64,000 nt of DNA. Origin: Micromonospora sp. NBC_00421. GTDB lineage: Bacteria; Actinomycetota; Actinomycetes; Mycobacteriales; Micromonosporaceae. The notes beneath the pieces are model-generated. The model was not told where the DNA came from. It made no database searches and saw only the letters and a list, made by a program, of their open reading frames with translations. The stretch covers positions 1,674,001-1,738,000 of the forward strand of contig NZ_CP107929.1 of assembly GCF_036017915.1 (NCBI RefSeq), read 5' to 3'. Below are positions 31,836-44,265 of this stretch, piece by piece (the first letter of the stretch is position 1; every line of letters starts with the position of its first letter). A program made the translations under genes and the position numbers.

Positions 31836-33891
31836 ACCGACCCTCACCAGTACGCCGAGCCGCCGTCAGGTACCCGTCGCACCACCCGGGGCGGACGGGG
31901 AGTCCACCCCGTCCACCCGGCGGGTCGAGCTGCGCCGGGCGGGCGAGGTGGTCGCCCTGGTCGGCCTGGTGGTCACCCAACCCCTGCTCGACGTGCTGGG
32001 CCGCAGCCCCGACTTCTTCCTGTTCCACCGGGCCACCAGCGGGGACGTCCTCGCGTTGGTGGCGTTGGTCGCGCTGGTGCCCGGTGCCGTCGTGGTGCTG
32101 CTCGGGGCGGTGACCCGGCTGGCCGGCGTCCGGGTCCGGACCGGTACCCACACCGTCGTCGTCGGGTTGCTGCTGGCCGCGCTTGCCGTGCAGGTAGGTC
32201 GGCAGGTGACGCCGCTGCGGGGCGTACCGCTGCTGCTGGTGGCGGTGCTGGTCGGCGCGGGCGGGGCGGCGGCGCACCGGCGCTGGTCGGTGCTCGGTCG
32301 GGTGCTGCGGGTGGCCGCCCTCGGGCCGGTGGTCTTCGTCGGGTTGTTCCTGTTCGCCTCGCCGGCCTCGGCGGTGGTGCTGCCCCGGGCGCACGAGGGC
32401 GCCGCCGGGGTGGCCGGACCGGGGTCGCACCCGCCGGTCGTCATGATCGTCCTGGACGAGTTGCCGCTGGTCTCGCTGCTCGGCCCGGACGGGCGGATCG
32501 ACGCCACCCGCTACCCGAACTTCGCCGAGCTGGCCGGCGGCGCGACCTGGTACCGCAACGCCACCGGGGTCAGCGGCTGGACGCCGTACGCGCTGCCGGC
32601 GATGCTGACCGGCCGCTACCCGGCGCAGCCTTCCGCGCCGCACTACTCGCAGTACCCGGACAACCTCTTCACCGCCCTCGGCGGCCTGTACGACATCCGC
32701 GCCCAGGAGAGCATCACCCGGCTCTGCCCGCCCAGCCGCTGCGACCAGCCGGTCGCCCCGGAGCAGGGGCTCGGCGTGCTGGTGCGGGAGAGCAGCACGC
32801 TGCTGCGCCGGATCGCCGCGCCGGTGGACAGCCGGGTCGACCCGGAGGAGTCGTACCGGGAGCAGACCGCCGCCGAGGTGGGCCTGGACGCCGCCGAACC
32901 GGTCCCGGCCGACCCGAAGTTCCGCTGGGACAGCCTCAACGACAACCAGCCCGCCCGGTTCACCAGCTTCCTCGCCGGCCTGCGCCCGGCCGACCGGCCG
33001 ACCCTGCACTTCCTGCACCTGTTGATGCCGCACCCGCCGTGGACGTACCTGCCGTCCGGGGCCCGCTACGTCGCCCCGGACGACCTGCCCAACGACGGCG
33101 CGGGCTGGGTGGACCTGGCGCGGGCCCGGCACCTGGCCCAGTTGCGGTACACCGACCGGCTGCTCGGCGAGACGCTGCGGACGCTGCGCGCCAGCGGCCT
33201 GTACGACAGGTCGCTGCTCCTGCTCACCGCGGACCACGGGGTGAGTTTCACCAGGGACTGGCAGGGGCGGGGGCGGGACGCGATCGACCACGCGGCCGGC
33301 GAGGTCGCCTGGGTGCCGATGTTCGTCAAGGCCCCCGGTCAACGCGCCGGAAGGGTCGACGACCGCAACTGGGAGCACGTCGACCTGCTGCCCACCATCG
33401 CCGACGAGGTGCACGTCCGGATCCCGTGGCGGCTCGACGGGCGGTCGGCGAAGCAACCGCCGCGGGAGCGTACCGAGAAGTACTTCTACGACCGGCCCGG
33501 TGAGCGGATCGTCCTCCCCGGCGGGGTGCCGGCCCGGCCCGTGCCGCCCGCCCCGCATCCGCTTGTCGGTACGACGGTGGGGGAGAAGCCGGCCGGCGGC
33601 ACCGCCACCGTGGCGGACCTGGCCGCGTTCGACCACGTCGATCCGGCGTCCGGGGAGCTGCCGGCCCTGGTCGGGGGCAGCGTGCCCCGGCAGGTGCCCG
33701 ACGGCACGCTGCTCGCGGTCGCCGTCAACGGCCGGGTCGGCGCGGTCGTCCCGGTGGTGCCGAGGGACCAGGGGGGCCGCCGGTTCGCCGCCTTCCTCCC
33801 CGACGACCACCTGTTCCGGCCCGGGGCGAACCGGTTGGACATCTACCGGGTGGGTGCCGACGGCGGGCTGCGCCGGCTGACCCTTTCCTGA
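31828..33891 (+). CDS. Membrane-bound alkaline-phosphatase-superfamily (sulfatase-like) enzyme
   Basis: A 687-residue protein. Four or five membrane helices (about 42-180) are followed by a large outer catalytic domain. Metal-site Asp210 is in VVMIVLDELPLV; the nucleophile position is Thr252 in GWTPYALPAMLTGRYP; a second metal motif is LLLTADHGVSF. True sulfatases need a Cys or Ser in a CxPSR motif, so this enzyme is closer to phosphoglycerol or phosphoethanolamine transferases and phosphodiesterases. After about 520 the tail is poorly conserved. Start at 31828 overlaps the methyltransferase gene. Likely decorates an envelope polymer (inference). Confidence 0.85.
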   Translation: MAEPTLTSTPSRRQVPVAPPGADGESTPSTRRVELRRAGEVVALVGLVVTQPLLDVLGRSPDFFLFHRATSGDVLALVALVALVPGAVVVLLGAVTRLAGVRVRTGTHTVVVGLLLAALAVQVGRQVTPLRGVPLLLVAVLVGAGGAAAHRRWSVLGRVLRVAALGPVVFVGLFLFASPASAVVLPRAHEGAAGVAGPGSHPPVVMIVLDELPLVSLLGPDGRIDATRYPNFAELAGGATWYRNATGVSGWTPYALPAMLTGRYPAQPSAPHYSQYPDNLFTALGGLYDIRAQESITRLCPPSRCDQPVAPEQGLGVLVRESSTLLRRIAAPVDSRVDPEESYREQTAAEVGLDAAEPVPADPKFRWDSLNDNQPARFTSFLAGLRPADRPTLHFLHLLMPHPPWTYLPSGARYVAPDDLPNDGAGWVDLARARHLAQLRYTDRLLGETLRTLRASGLYDRSLLLLTADHGVSFTRDWQGRGRDAIDHAAGEVAWVPMFVKAPGQRAGRVDDRNWEHVDLLPTIADEVHVRIPWRLDGRSAKQPPRERTEKYFYDRPGERIVLPGGVPARPVPPAPHPLVGTTVGEKPAGGTATVADLAAFDHVDPASGELPALVGGSVPRQVPDGTLLAVAVNGRVGAVVPVVPRDQGGRRFAAFLPDDHLFRPGANRLDIYRVGADGGLRRLTLS

Positions 33892-34106
33892 CTTTTCGTC
33901 GACTTCCGCCGCTTTCGACCGTGCCGTCCCCGGCGTCCGACCTGGTGCGACCGGTCCACGCCCGACGGGGTTTCCGCGCCGCCGGGTCGGGAATCGGGTG
34001 ACGCATACCTCACCGCAGAACCACGGCGGGCGGTATCCCCGCGACCGCGATTACGGTAAAAGCGAAGGCAATTCAACGAAGATTCGCCGGCGAAGCGAGG
34101 AACCAC

Positions 34107-35390
<1,284 letters not shown>

Positions 35391-35400
35391 GCCTGGTCAC

Positions 35401-35442
35401 CACGAAGGCCGCCGACCCCGCAGGGGGCCGGCGGCCTTCGTG
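35401..35442. terminator. Strong hairpin terminator after citrate synthase
   Basis: Perfect 14-bp stem: CACGAAGGCCGCCG at 35401 pairs with CGGCGGCCTTCGTG ending at 35442, with an inner CCCC/GGGG pairing. It lies between the convergent citrate synthase and GT4 genes. Confidence 0.8.
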
Positions 35443-35495
35443 CGTACGCCGGGCTCGGCGTCGGTGCCGGCTGCGCCGGGCTCGGCGGCGAGCGG

Positions 35496-36902
35496 TCAGC
35501 GCAGGCCGGCGGCGACGAGCAGGTTGCCCGCCGGGATCGGGGCGGTGACCCGGCCGGTCGCCATCCGCTGCTCGGCACGCTGCGCGGTGAACGCGGCGTC
35601 CCCGGCGATCGCCGAGGCGTACGCCGTCGCGGTGCGCTGGGCGATCGCCGACCAGCCGTACTGCTCGTGCACCATGGCGCGGGCGCGGCGGGCGAGCACC
35701 CGGGCACGGTCCCGGTCCGACAGCAGCGCGTGGACGGCCTCGGTGAGGTCGGCCGGGTCCTCCGGGGCGAAGGTCATCCCGGTCACCCCCGGCTCGACGA
35801 TCTCGGCCAGCCCACCGGTCTCGGACACCGCGAGCGGCGCACCGGCCGCCGCCCCCTCCAGGGCGACCATCCCGAACGGCTCGTAGATGCTGGGCACCAC
35901 GAAGCAGTCCGAGGCGGCCATCACGGCCGGCAGGTCGGTGCCGCCGAGGAAGCCGGGCATGGCGACCGTGCCGCCCAACCCGAGCCGGTGCACCTCGGCC
36001 TCCAACTCCGCCTTGTACGGCCCGTCCCCGACGATCACCGCACGCAGGCCGGGGTGCCGTTCCCGCAGCCGGGGCAGGCCGGCGATCAGGTGCTGGACGC
36101 CCTTCTCGTAGACCAGCCGACCGGCGAAGGTGACGAGCGGACCGTCCCCGGCGAACCGGGTGCGGGCCGCGGTGACCGCCGAGGTCGGCACCTTCCAGCG
36201 GTGCGGCTCGACCCCGTTGGGGACCACGTCGACCCGGGCGGTCGGCACGTCGAACAGCGCGCCCACCTCGTCGCGCATGTACCGGGAGCAGACGACCACC
36301 CGGCCGGACTCGGCGGCCAGCCACTGCTCGACGCCGTGGATGGTGCGGTTCATCTCGCCCGGCAGCCAGCCCTGGTGCCGGCCGGCCTCGGTGGCGTGGA
36401 TGGTGCTGACCAGCGGCACGTCCAGGTGCGCGCGCAGCGTCATGGCGGTGTGCGCGACCAGCCAGTCGTGGGCGTGGATCACGTCGTACGTGCCGGACTC
36501 GGTGGCCCGCAGGGCGGCCCGGGTCAGGGTGTGGTTGAACGCCATCGTCCAGGCCAGCAGCGAGTCGGTGGCCAGCGGGAAGGTCACCGGATCCTCGGCG
36601 GCCCGGACGATCCGCACGCCGTCGGCGTACTCCTCCAGCGGCGCGCCCTCGGTGTGCCGGGTGACGACGGTGACCTCGTGCCCGGCGGCGGCCAGGGCCA
36701 CCGACAGGGCGTGCACGTGCCGGCCGAGCCCGCCCACCAGCACCGGCGGGTACTCCCAGGAGAGCATCAGGATGCGTCGGGTGCGCGGGGGCACGCCGGA
36801 GCCGCCGCCCTGCTGGGGGATCTGGGGCCGGAAGGTGGGGGTGGGCCGGCAGGTCCGGTCCACAGCGGTCGCGAGCTGGTCGCTGATCCGCAGGGTGGTC
36901 AC
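35496..36902 (-). CDS. GT4 glycosyltransferase, GlgA/GlgM-like
   Basis: A 468-residue GT-B enzyme. The GTG at 36902 has GGAG eight bases upstream. After a polar leader of about 45 residues it opens with ILMLSWEYPPVLVGGLGRHV, typical of bacterial glycogen-synthase-like GT4 proteins. The donor site is in VTFAGRLVYEKGVQHLI and the nucleotide-binding ending is PSIYEPFGMVALEGAAAG. It is divergent from glgX-treY-treZ, which suggests it builds the alpha-glucan (or maltose-1-phosphate) that those enzymes turn into trehalose. Nucleotide-sugar preference cannot be read from sequence. Confidence 0.85.
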   Translation of the reverse strand: MTTLRISDQLATAVDRTCRPTPTFRPQIPQQGGGSGVPPRTRRILMLSWEYPPVLVGGLGRHVHALSVALAAAGHEVTVVTRHTEGAPLEEYADGVRIVRAAEDPVTFPLATDSLLAWTMAFNHTLTRAALRATESGTYDVIHAHDWLVAHTAMTLRAHLDVPLVSTIHATEAGRHQGWLPGEMNRTIHGVEQWLAAESGRVVVCSRYMRDEVGALFDVPTARVDVVPNGVEPHRWKVPTSAVTAARTRFAGDGPLVTFAGRLVYEKGVQHLIAGLPRLRERHPGLRAVIVGDGPYKAELEAEVHRLGLGGTVAMPGFLGGTDLPAVMAASDCFVVPSIYEPFGMVALEGAAAGAPLAVSETGGLAEIVEPGVTGMTFAPEDPADLTEAVHALLSDRDRARVLARRARAMVHEQYGWSAIAQRTATAYASAIAGDAAFTAQRAEQRMATGRVTAPIPAGNLLVAAGLR

Positions 36903-37227
36903 AATCGATCTCCGTCCGTGCACACGGGGTTGCGCCGGCGACGATGGCGGCGGAAGGGGTGGTGGTGGGGGTGGCCGAGGGCCGAGGACGGACCCACCGC
37001 GCGGGCGCGTCCGCGTCCAGCAAAGGCCATCAGGCGGCCCGGCGCATCTCGAAAGGGCCTATCGTGACGGACGACACCTGAAGGTGCGTGACCGCTCGGG
37101 CGGGTGGATGTCGGGCGCCGTCCGAACGGGTGGATTGACCGGCCCGACCGCGGGGCATCAGTGGCGTACGCACCGGCGGTCCCCGACTCGACCGGTGTGG
37201 TCATGATGATGGGGCCTAAGGAGCGAC
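36903..37227. other. Divergent intergenic region between GT4 and glgX
   Basis: The 325-bp space carries the outward ribosome sites of both genes (GGAG before the GT4 GTG, AAGGAG before the glgX ATG). TTGACC at 37135-37140 could be a -35 element toward glgX, but no good -10 follows at the right distance. I see no gene or stable hairpin here. Confidence 0.4.
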
Positions 37228-39348
<2,121 letters not shown>

Positions 39349-39349
39349 C

Positions 39350-41692
39350 ATGCCCGCACAGCCCCGACCCGACGCGCCGGTGCCGGTCGGGTCGACCTAC
39401 CGCATCCAGGTCCGGCCCGGGTTCGACCTGGACACCACCGCCGAGCTGGCCGACTGGCTCGCCGACCTGGGCGTCACCCACCTCTACACCGCGCCCCTGC
39501 TCACCGCGACCCCCGGCTCCGCGCACGGCTACGACGTGGTCGACCACCGCGCGGTCAACCCGGAGCTGGGCGGGGAGGTCGGCCGGCAGCGGCTGGTCCG
39601 GGCGCTGCGGGCGGTCGGGCTGGGCCTGGTCGTCGACATCGTGCCCAACCACGCCGGGGTCGCCCAGCCGGCCGCCAACCCGGCCTGGTGGGACGTGCTG
39701 CGCCGGGGGCGGAACTCGGCGTACGCCGACTGGTTCGACGTCGACTGGGACCGGGGCCGGCTGCTGCTGCCGGTGCTCGCCGACAGCCCCGACGCGCTCG
39801 ACGACCTCAAGCTGGTCGACGGGGAGCTGCGCTACCACGAGCACCGGTTCCCGGTCGCCGACGGCACCGCCGCCGGCAGCCCCCGCGCGGTGCACGACCG
39901 GCAGCACTACGAGCTGGTCTCCTGGCGGCGCGGCGACGCCGAGCTGACGTACCGCCGGTTCTTCGCCGTGTCCGACCTGGCCGGGCTGCGGGTGGAGGAT
40001 CCGGCGGTCTTCGACGCCACCCACGCCGAGCTGCTGCGCTGGGTGGCCGACGGCGAGGTCGACGGCATCCGGGTCGACCACCCCGACGGCCTGCGTGACC
40101 CCGCCGGCTACCTGGACCGGTTGCGCGCCGCCGCCCCGCACGCCTGGCTGGTGGTGGAGAAGATCCTGGAGTACGGCGAGGAGCTGCCGGACTGGCCGGT
40201 CGACGGCACCACCGGCTACGACGCGCTGGCCGCGGTCTGCGGCCTGTTCGTCGACGGGCGGGCCGAGGGTGACTTCACCGCCCTCGACGCCCGGCTCACC
40301 GGCCGGCACACCTCCTGGCAGGACCTCACCCACACCACCAAGCTGGAGGCCGCCACCCGGCTGCTCGCCGCCGAGCTGAGCCGACTCGCCGCGCTCGCCC
40401 CCGACCTCGACCGGGAGGCCACCCGGGCGGCCCTGGCCGAGCTGGCCGCCTGCTTCCCGGTCTACCGGGGCTACCCGCCGCACGGGGCCCGGCACCTGGC
40501 CGCCGCCCGCGCCGAGGCCGGCCGCCGCCGGCCCGACCTCACCGCCACCCTGGACGCGGTGACCGCGCTGCTGCGCCGCCCCGAGCACGAGCTGGCCGCC
40601 CGCTTCCCGCAGCTGACCGGCGCGGTGATGGCCAAGGGGGTGGAGGACACCGCCTACTACCGGTGGAGCCGGTTCGTCGCCCTGAACGAGGTAGGTGGCT
40701 CGCCGGCCCACTTCGGGGTGGCCCCGGCGGAGTTCCACCGGTTCGCCGCCGCCCGGCAGGTCCGCTGGCCGACCAGCATGACCACGCTCTCCACCCACGA
40801 CACCAAACGCGGCGAGGACGTCCGGGCCCGGCTCGCCGTGCTCGCCGAGCTGCCGGCCCGTTGGGCGGAGCAGGTGGGCGACTGGACGACCCGGGCGCCG
40901 CTTGCCGATCCGGCCTTCGCCCACCTGCTGTGGCAGACCGCCGTGGGTGCCTGGCCGATCGACCGGGAGCGGCTGCACGCGTACGTCGAGAAGGCCGCCC
41001 GGGAGGCGTCGGTCTCGACGAGCTGGGCCGACCCCGACGCGGCCTTCGAACACGACCTGCACGCCCTGGTCGACCGGATGTACGACGACCCGCAGCTGCA
41101 CGCCGAGATCACCGCGTTCGCCGCCGAGCTCACCCCGCCCGGCTGGTCCAACTCGCTCGGGCAGAAACTGGTCCAGCTCGCCATGCCCGGGGTGCCCGAC
41201 ACCTACCAGGGCACCGAGCTGTGGGAGGACTCCCTGGTCGACCCGGACAACCGCCGCCCGGTCGACTTCGCCGTACGCCGGGAGCTGCTGGCCCGGCTCG
41301 ACGCCGGCTGGCAGCCGACGGTGGCCGCCGACGGCGCGGCCAAGCTGCTCGTGGTCTCCCGCACGCTGCGGCTGCGCCGGGCCCACCCGGAGCTGTTCGC
41401 CGGCTACCGGCCGGTGGCCGCGCACGGGCCGGCCGCCGGGCACGCGGTCGCCTTCGACAGGGGTGGCGCGATCGCGGTGGCGACCCGGCTGCCGGTGGCG
41501 CTGGCCCGCGACGGCGGTTGGCGCGGCACCATCCTGTCGATGCCCGGCAACAGTTTTACCGACGTGTTCACCGGACGGGTCTACAGTGGGTCCGAGCTGC
41601 CCCTTCATGCTCTGTTGAGCAGCTATCCCGTCGCGCTGCTCGCGCCCACCGCCCTGCTGGCTCCCACCGACCCCGTGGAGGCTGCCGCATGA
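39350..41692 (+). CDS. treY: Malto-oligosyltrehalose synthase
   Basis: A 780-residue GH13 enzyme that turns the reducing end of maltodextrin into a trehalose unit by intramolecular transglycosylation. Family markers: STYRIQVRPGFDLDTTAELA, YTAPLLTATPGSAHGYDVVD, the nucleophile Asp in DGIRVDHPDGLRDP, Glu in WLVVEKILEYGEELP, and MAKGVEDTAYYRWSRFVALN. The start is two bases after glgX, and its stop overlaps the treZ ATG. Length fits the family (about 700-830). The last 30 residues are hydrophobic and variable. Confidence 0.96.
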   Translation: MPAQPRPDAPVPVGSTYRIQVRPGFDLDTTAELADWLADLGVTHLYTAPLLTATPGSAHGYDVVDHRAVNPELGGEVGRQRLVRALRAVGLGLVVDIVPNHAGVAQPAANPAWWDVLRRGRNSAYADWFDVDWDRGRLLLPVLADSPDALDDLKLVDGELRYHEHRFPVADGTAAGSPRAVHDRQHYELVSWRRGDAELTYRRFFAVSDLAGLRVEDPAVFDATHAELLRWVADGEVDGIRVDHPDGLRDPAGYLDRLRAAAPHAWLVVEKILEYGEELPDWPVDGTTGYDALAAVCGLFVDGRAEGDFTALDARLTGRHTSWQDLTHTTKLEAATRLLAAELSRLAALAPDLDREATRAALAELAACFPVYRGYPPHGARHLAAARAEAGRRRPDLTATLDAVTALLRRPEHELAARFPQLTGAVMAKGVEDTAYYRWSRFVALNEVGGSPAHFGVAPAEFHRFAAARQVRWPTSMTTLSTHDTKRGEDVRARLAVLAELPARWAEQVGDWTTRAPLADPAFAHLLWQTAVGAWPIDRERLHAYVEKAAREASVSTSWADPDAAFEHDLHALVDRMYDDPQLHAEITAFAAELTPPGWSNSLGQKLVQLAMPGVPDTYQGTELWEDSLVDPDNRRPVDFAVRRELLARLDAGWQPTVAADGAAKLLVVSRTLRLRRAHPELFAGYRPVAAHGPAAGHAVAFDRGGAIAVATRLPVALARDGGWRGTILSMPGNSFTDVFTGRVYSGSELPLHALLSSYPVALLAPTALLAPTDPVEAAA

Positions 41693-43425
41693 CCGAGTTC
41701 ACCGTCTGGGCGCCGGACGTCGCCCGGGTCCGGCTGCACCTGCCCGGTGTCGCCGACCACGACATGCGGGCCGGGCCGGACGGCTGGTGGCGGGTCGAGG
41801 TGCCCGACGCCGGCCCCGGCACCGACTACGCGTTCCTGCTCGACGACGACGACGACACCCCGCTGCCCGACCCGCGTTCGGCCTGGCAGCCGGCCGGGGT
41901 GCACGGGCCGAGCCGACGCTACGACCACGCCGCCTTCGACTGGACCGACCAGGGCTGGACCGGCCGGCAACTGCCCGGCAGCATCCTCTACGAGCTGCAC
42001 GTCGGCACGTTCACCCCGGAGGGCACCTTCGACGCGGCGATCGGGCGGCTCGACCACCTGGTCGACCTCGGCGTCGACCTGATCGAGCTGCTCCCGGTGA
42101 ACGCCTTCAACGGCGAGCACAACTGGGGGTACGACGGGGTCTGCTGGTATGCCCCGCACCAGCCCTACGGCGGGCCGGACGGGCTGAAACGCCTGGTCGA
42201 CGCCGCCCACGCCAAGGGTCTGGGGGTGATCCTCGACGTCGTCTACAACCATTTCGGGCCCTCCGGGGCCTACGCGCCGAGGTTCGCGCCGTACCTGAGC
42301 GAGCAGAGCAACCCCTGGGGCCGCACGGTCAACCTGGACGGCCCGCACTCCGACGGGGTACGCCGCTACATCATCGACTCGGCGCTGACGTGGCTGCGCG
42401 ACTACCACGTCGACGCCCTGCGGCTGGACGCCGTGCACGCGATGCCCGACTCCCGGGCCGTGCACGTGCTGGAGCAGATGGCGGTCGAGGTGCAGGCGCT
42501 CGCCACCCACCTGGGTAGGCCGTTGTCGCTGATCGCCGAGTCCGACCTCAACGACCCCCGGCTGGTCACCGCCCGCGAGGCTGGTGGCTACGGCCTGCAC
42601 GCCCAGTGGAACGACGACGCCCACCACGCCCTGCACACCCTGCTCACCGGGGAGCGGCAGGGCTACTACGGCGACTTCGGCTCGCTGGAGTGCCTGACCG
42701 ACGTGCTGACCGGGGCGTTCTTCCACGCCGGCACCTGGTCCAGCTTCCGCAACCGCAGCCACGGCCGTCCGGTGGACCGGCACGCCGTCCCCGGGCACCG
42801 CTTCGTGGCCTATCTGCAGAACCACGACCAGATCGGCAACCGGGCCACCGGCGACCGGATCTCCGCCGGGCTGTCGCCCGCACTGCTGCGGGTCGGGGCG
42901 ATGCTGCTGATGACCGCGCCGTTCACCCCGATGCTCTTCATGGGGGAGGAGTGGGCGGCCAGCACGCCGTGGCAGTTCTTCACCAGCCACCCCGAGCCGG
43001 AGCTGGCGGCGGCGGTGGCCACCGGCCGGCGGCGCGAGTTCGCCGCGCACGGCTGGCCGCCCGGCGACGTGCCCGACCCGCAGGACCGGCAGACCTTCCT
43101 GCGCTCCCGACTCGACTGGGCCGAGCTGGACAAACCCGAACACCGCGAGATGTACCACTTCTACCGGCGGCTGATCGCGCTGCGCAAGAGCCGGCCCGAC
43201 CTGGCCGACCCGCGCCTGCACCGGGTGGAGGTACGCCACGGCGACGAGTTCCTGGTGGTCCGCCGGGGCGGGTGCCTGGTGGTGGCGAACCTCGCCGGCC
43301 GCCGTCAGCGGATCACCCTGCCCGGGGTGGCCCGTCGGGTGCTGCTCACCACCGGTGAGGGCGTCACCGTGATGCGCGACCGGGTGGAGCTGCCGGCGGA
43401 GACAGCGGCGATCGTGGCCCTCTGA
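41689..43425 (+). CDS. treZ: Malto-oligosyltrehalose trehalohydrolase
   Basis: A 578-residue GH13 enzyme that releases trehalose from maltooligosyl-trehalose. The ATG at 41689 overlaps the treY stop (ATGA). It begins with a CBM48-like domain (TEFTVWAPDVARVRLHLPG), then SILYELHVGTFTPEGTFDAA. Catalytic sites: Asp in VDALRLDAVHAM, Glu in SLIAESDLNDPRLV, and FVAYLQNHDQIGNRATGDR. Completes a glgX-treY-treZ operon, the glycogen-dependent trehalose route. No terminator is obvious after it. Confidence 0.96.
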   Translation: MTEFTVWAPDVARVRLHLPGVADHDMRAGPDGWWRVEVPDAGPGTDYAFLLDDDDDTPLPDPRSAWQPAGVHGPSRRYDHAAFDWTDQGWTGRQLPGSILYELHVGTFTPEGTFDAAIGRLDHLVDLGVDLIELLPVNAFNGEHNWGYDGVCWYAPHQPYGGPDGLKRLVDAAHAKGLGVILDVVYNHFGPSGAYAPRFAPYLSEQSNPWGRTVNLDGPHSDGVRRYIIDSALTWLRDYHVDALRLDAVHAMPDSRAVHVLEQMAVEVQALATHLGRPLSLIAESDLNDPRLVTAREAGGYGLHAQWNDDAHHALHTLLTGERQGYYGDFGSLECLTDVLTGAFFHAGTWSSFRNRSHGRPVDRHAVPGHRFVAYLQNHDQIGNRATGDRISAGLSPALLRVGAMLLMTAPFTPMLFMGEEWAASTPWQFFTSHPEPELAAAVATGRRREFAAHGWPPGDVPDPQDRQTFLRSRLDWAELDKPEHREMYHFYRRLIALRKSRPDLADPRLHRVEVRHGDEFLVVRRGGCLVVANLAGRRQRITLPGVARRVLLTTGEGVTVMRDRVELPAETAAIVAL

Positions 43426-43738
43426 GCGCCGCGCACCCGTCGTGGCGCGGTCTCGCGCTGGTGCGCGCGGTGCGCGGCATGGTGCGTTCTGTCCTCGGCA
43501 TGGTGCGCGCGGTTCTCAGGCTGACCTCGCGGCGGATCGTTACGTTGGGTATCGATCGTGGCGGGACCAACATGCCGGCAGAAGGTGTATGCCGAGCTGT
43601 CATATTTATGCCTGTGTGTCATAAGCCCGAGCGGACGTATGACCCTCTCGTCAACTAGGGGCCGGACCGGTGTCGCCAGCTCGCTCAGCTGGTGCACCTG
43701 CTGACCACGGCGCAGTCGAAACGATCCTGGGCAGACGC
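43426..43738. other. Intergenic region with short repeats and an A+T-richer patch
   Basis: A 313-bp space between convergent treZ and NUDIX genes. At 43460-43515 CATGGTGCG and GGTGCGCGCGGT each occur twice. From about 43560 to 43660 the base composition drops visibly in G+C (for example CATATTTATG near 43600). A short open frame at 43461-43658 has no family features or ribosome site, so I do not call it. Confidence 0.4.
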
Positions 43739-44221
43739 CTATGAAGCGGCTCCGCCGTCGGCGAGGTAGATCGGGGTACGAAGAGCACGGGCGCGAATCG
43801 CGGCACTCACCCGTGGGGCAACGTTGTCGGGAAGGCGTTGTCCGGCTTCACCGGGTGTAAAGAAACCAACACCTTCGATTTCCTGCTCCGGAAGGGTGAG
43901 ACCATCGTGCTGGGTGATGGTCCCGCAGTCAAAGGTGAAGTGGACGAGGGCACGCGGCCGTTGCCCGGCCGGCGGTGCCCAGTCCACGACAAGTAGCTCT
44001 CCCACTGCCACGGTGACGCCGAGTTCTTCGCGGGCTTCGCGGGCGCATGCGTGGTGCGGATACTCGTCCTGTTCCACATACCCGCCCGGGAAGGCCCAGT
44101 GATCGCGGTAGGTGGGCTTGACGAGGAGCACATTGCCGACCGGGTCCGTGATGAAGGCGGCCGTGGCGGCATGGAAGGTGGACAGGTTCGCGTACCAGGT
44201 GCTGGGCTCCGTCCATGTCAC
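43739..44221 (-). CDS. NUDIX hydrolase
   Basis: A 160-residue pyrophosphohydrolase. The Nudix box is complete: GYVEQDE, then seven residues, then REAREELGV, giving the metal-binding Glu residues. It is preceded by DPVGNVLLVKPTYRDHWAFP. The substrate (nucleotide, sugar nucleotide or other) cannot be read. The GTG at 44221 is the best guess for the start (TWTEPSTWYANLSTFH follows), although no ribosome site stands out. It lies 44 bases downstream of the TPR-like regulator on the same strand, so the two are probably cotranscribed. Confidence 0.86.
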   Translation of the reverse strand: MTWTEPSTWYANLSTFHAATAAFITDPVGNVLLVKPTYRDHWAFPGGYVEQDEYPHHACAREAREELGVTVAVGELLVVDWAPPAGQRPRALVHFTFDCGTITQHDGLTLPEQEIEGVGFFTPGEAGQRLPDNVAPRVSAAIRARALRTPIYLADGGAAS

Positions 44222-44265
44222 GCGTGTGACGTTAGCCGTAGGTGTCGATGCTGGCTTGCCCTGTG

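Noticed and set aside
31828..33891. Annotation as a true sulfatase
   Set aside because: The formylglycine CxPSR/SxPSR motif is absent; Thr252 takes the nucleophile position.
43461..43658. 65-residue open frame after treZ
   Set aside because: Built on short local repeats, no ribosome site, no recognisable family.
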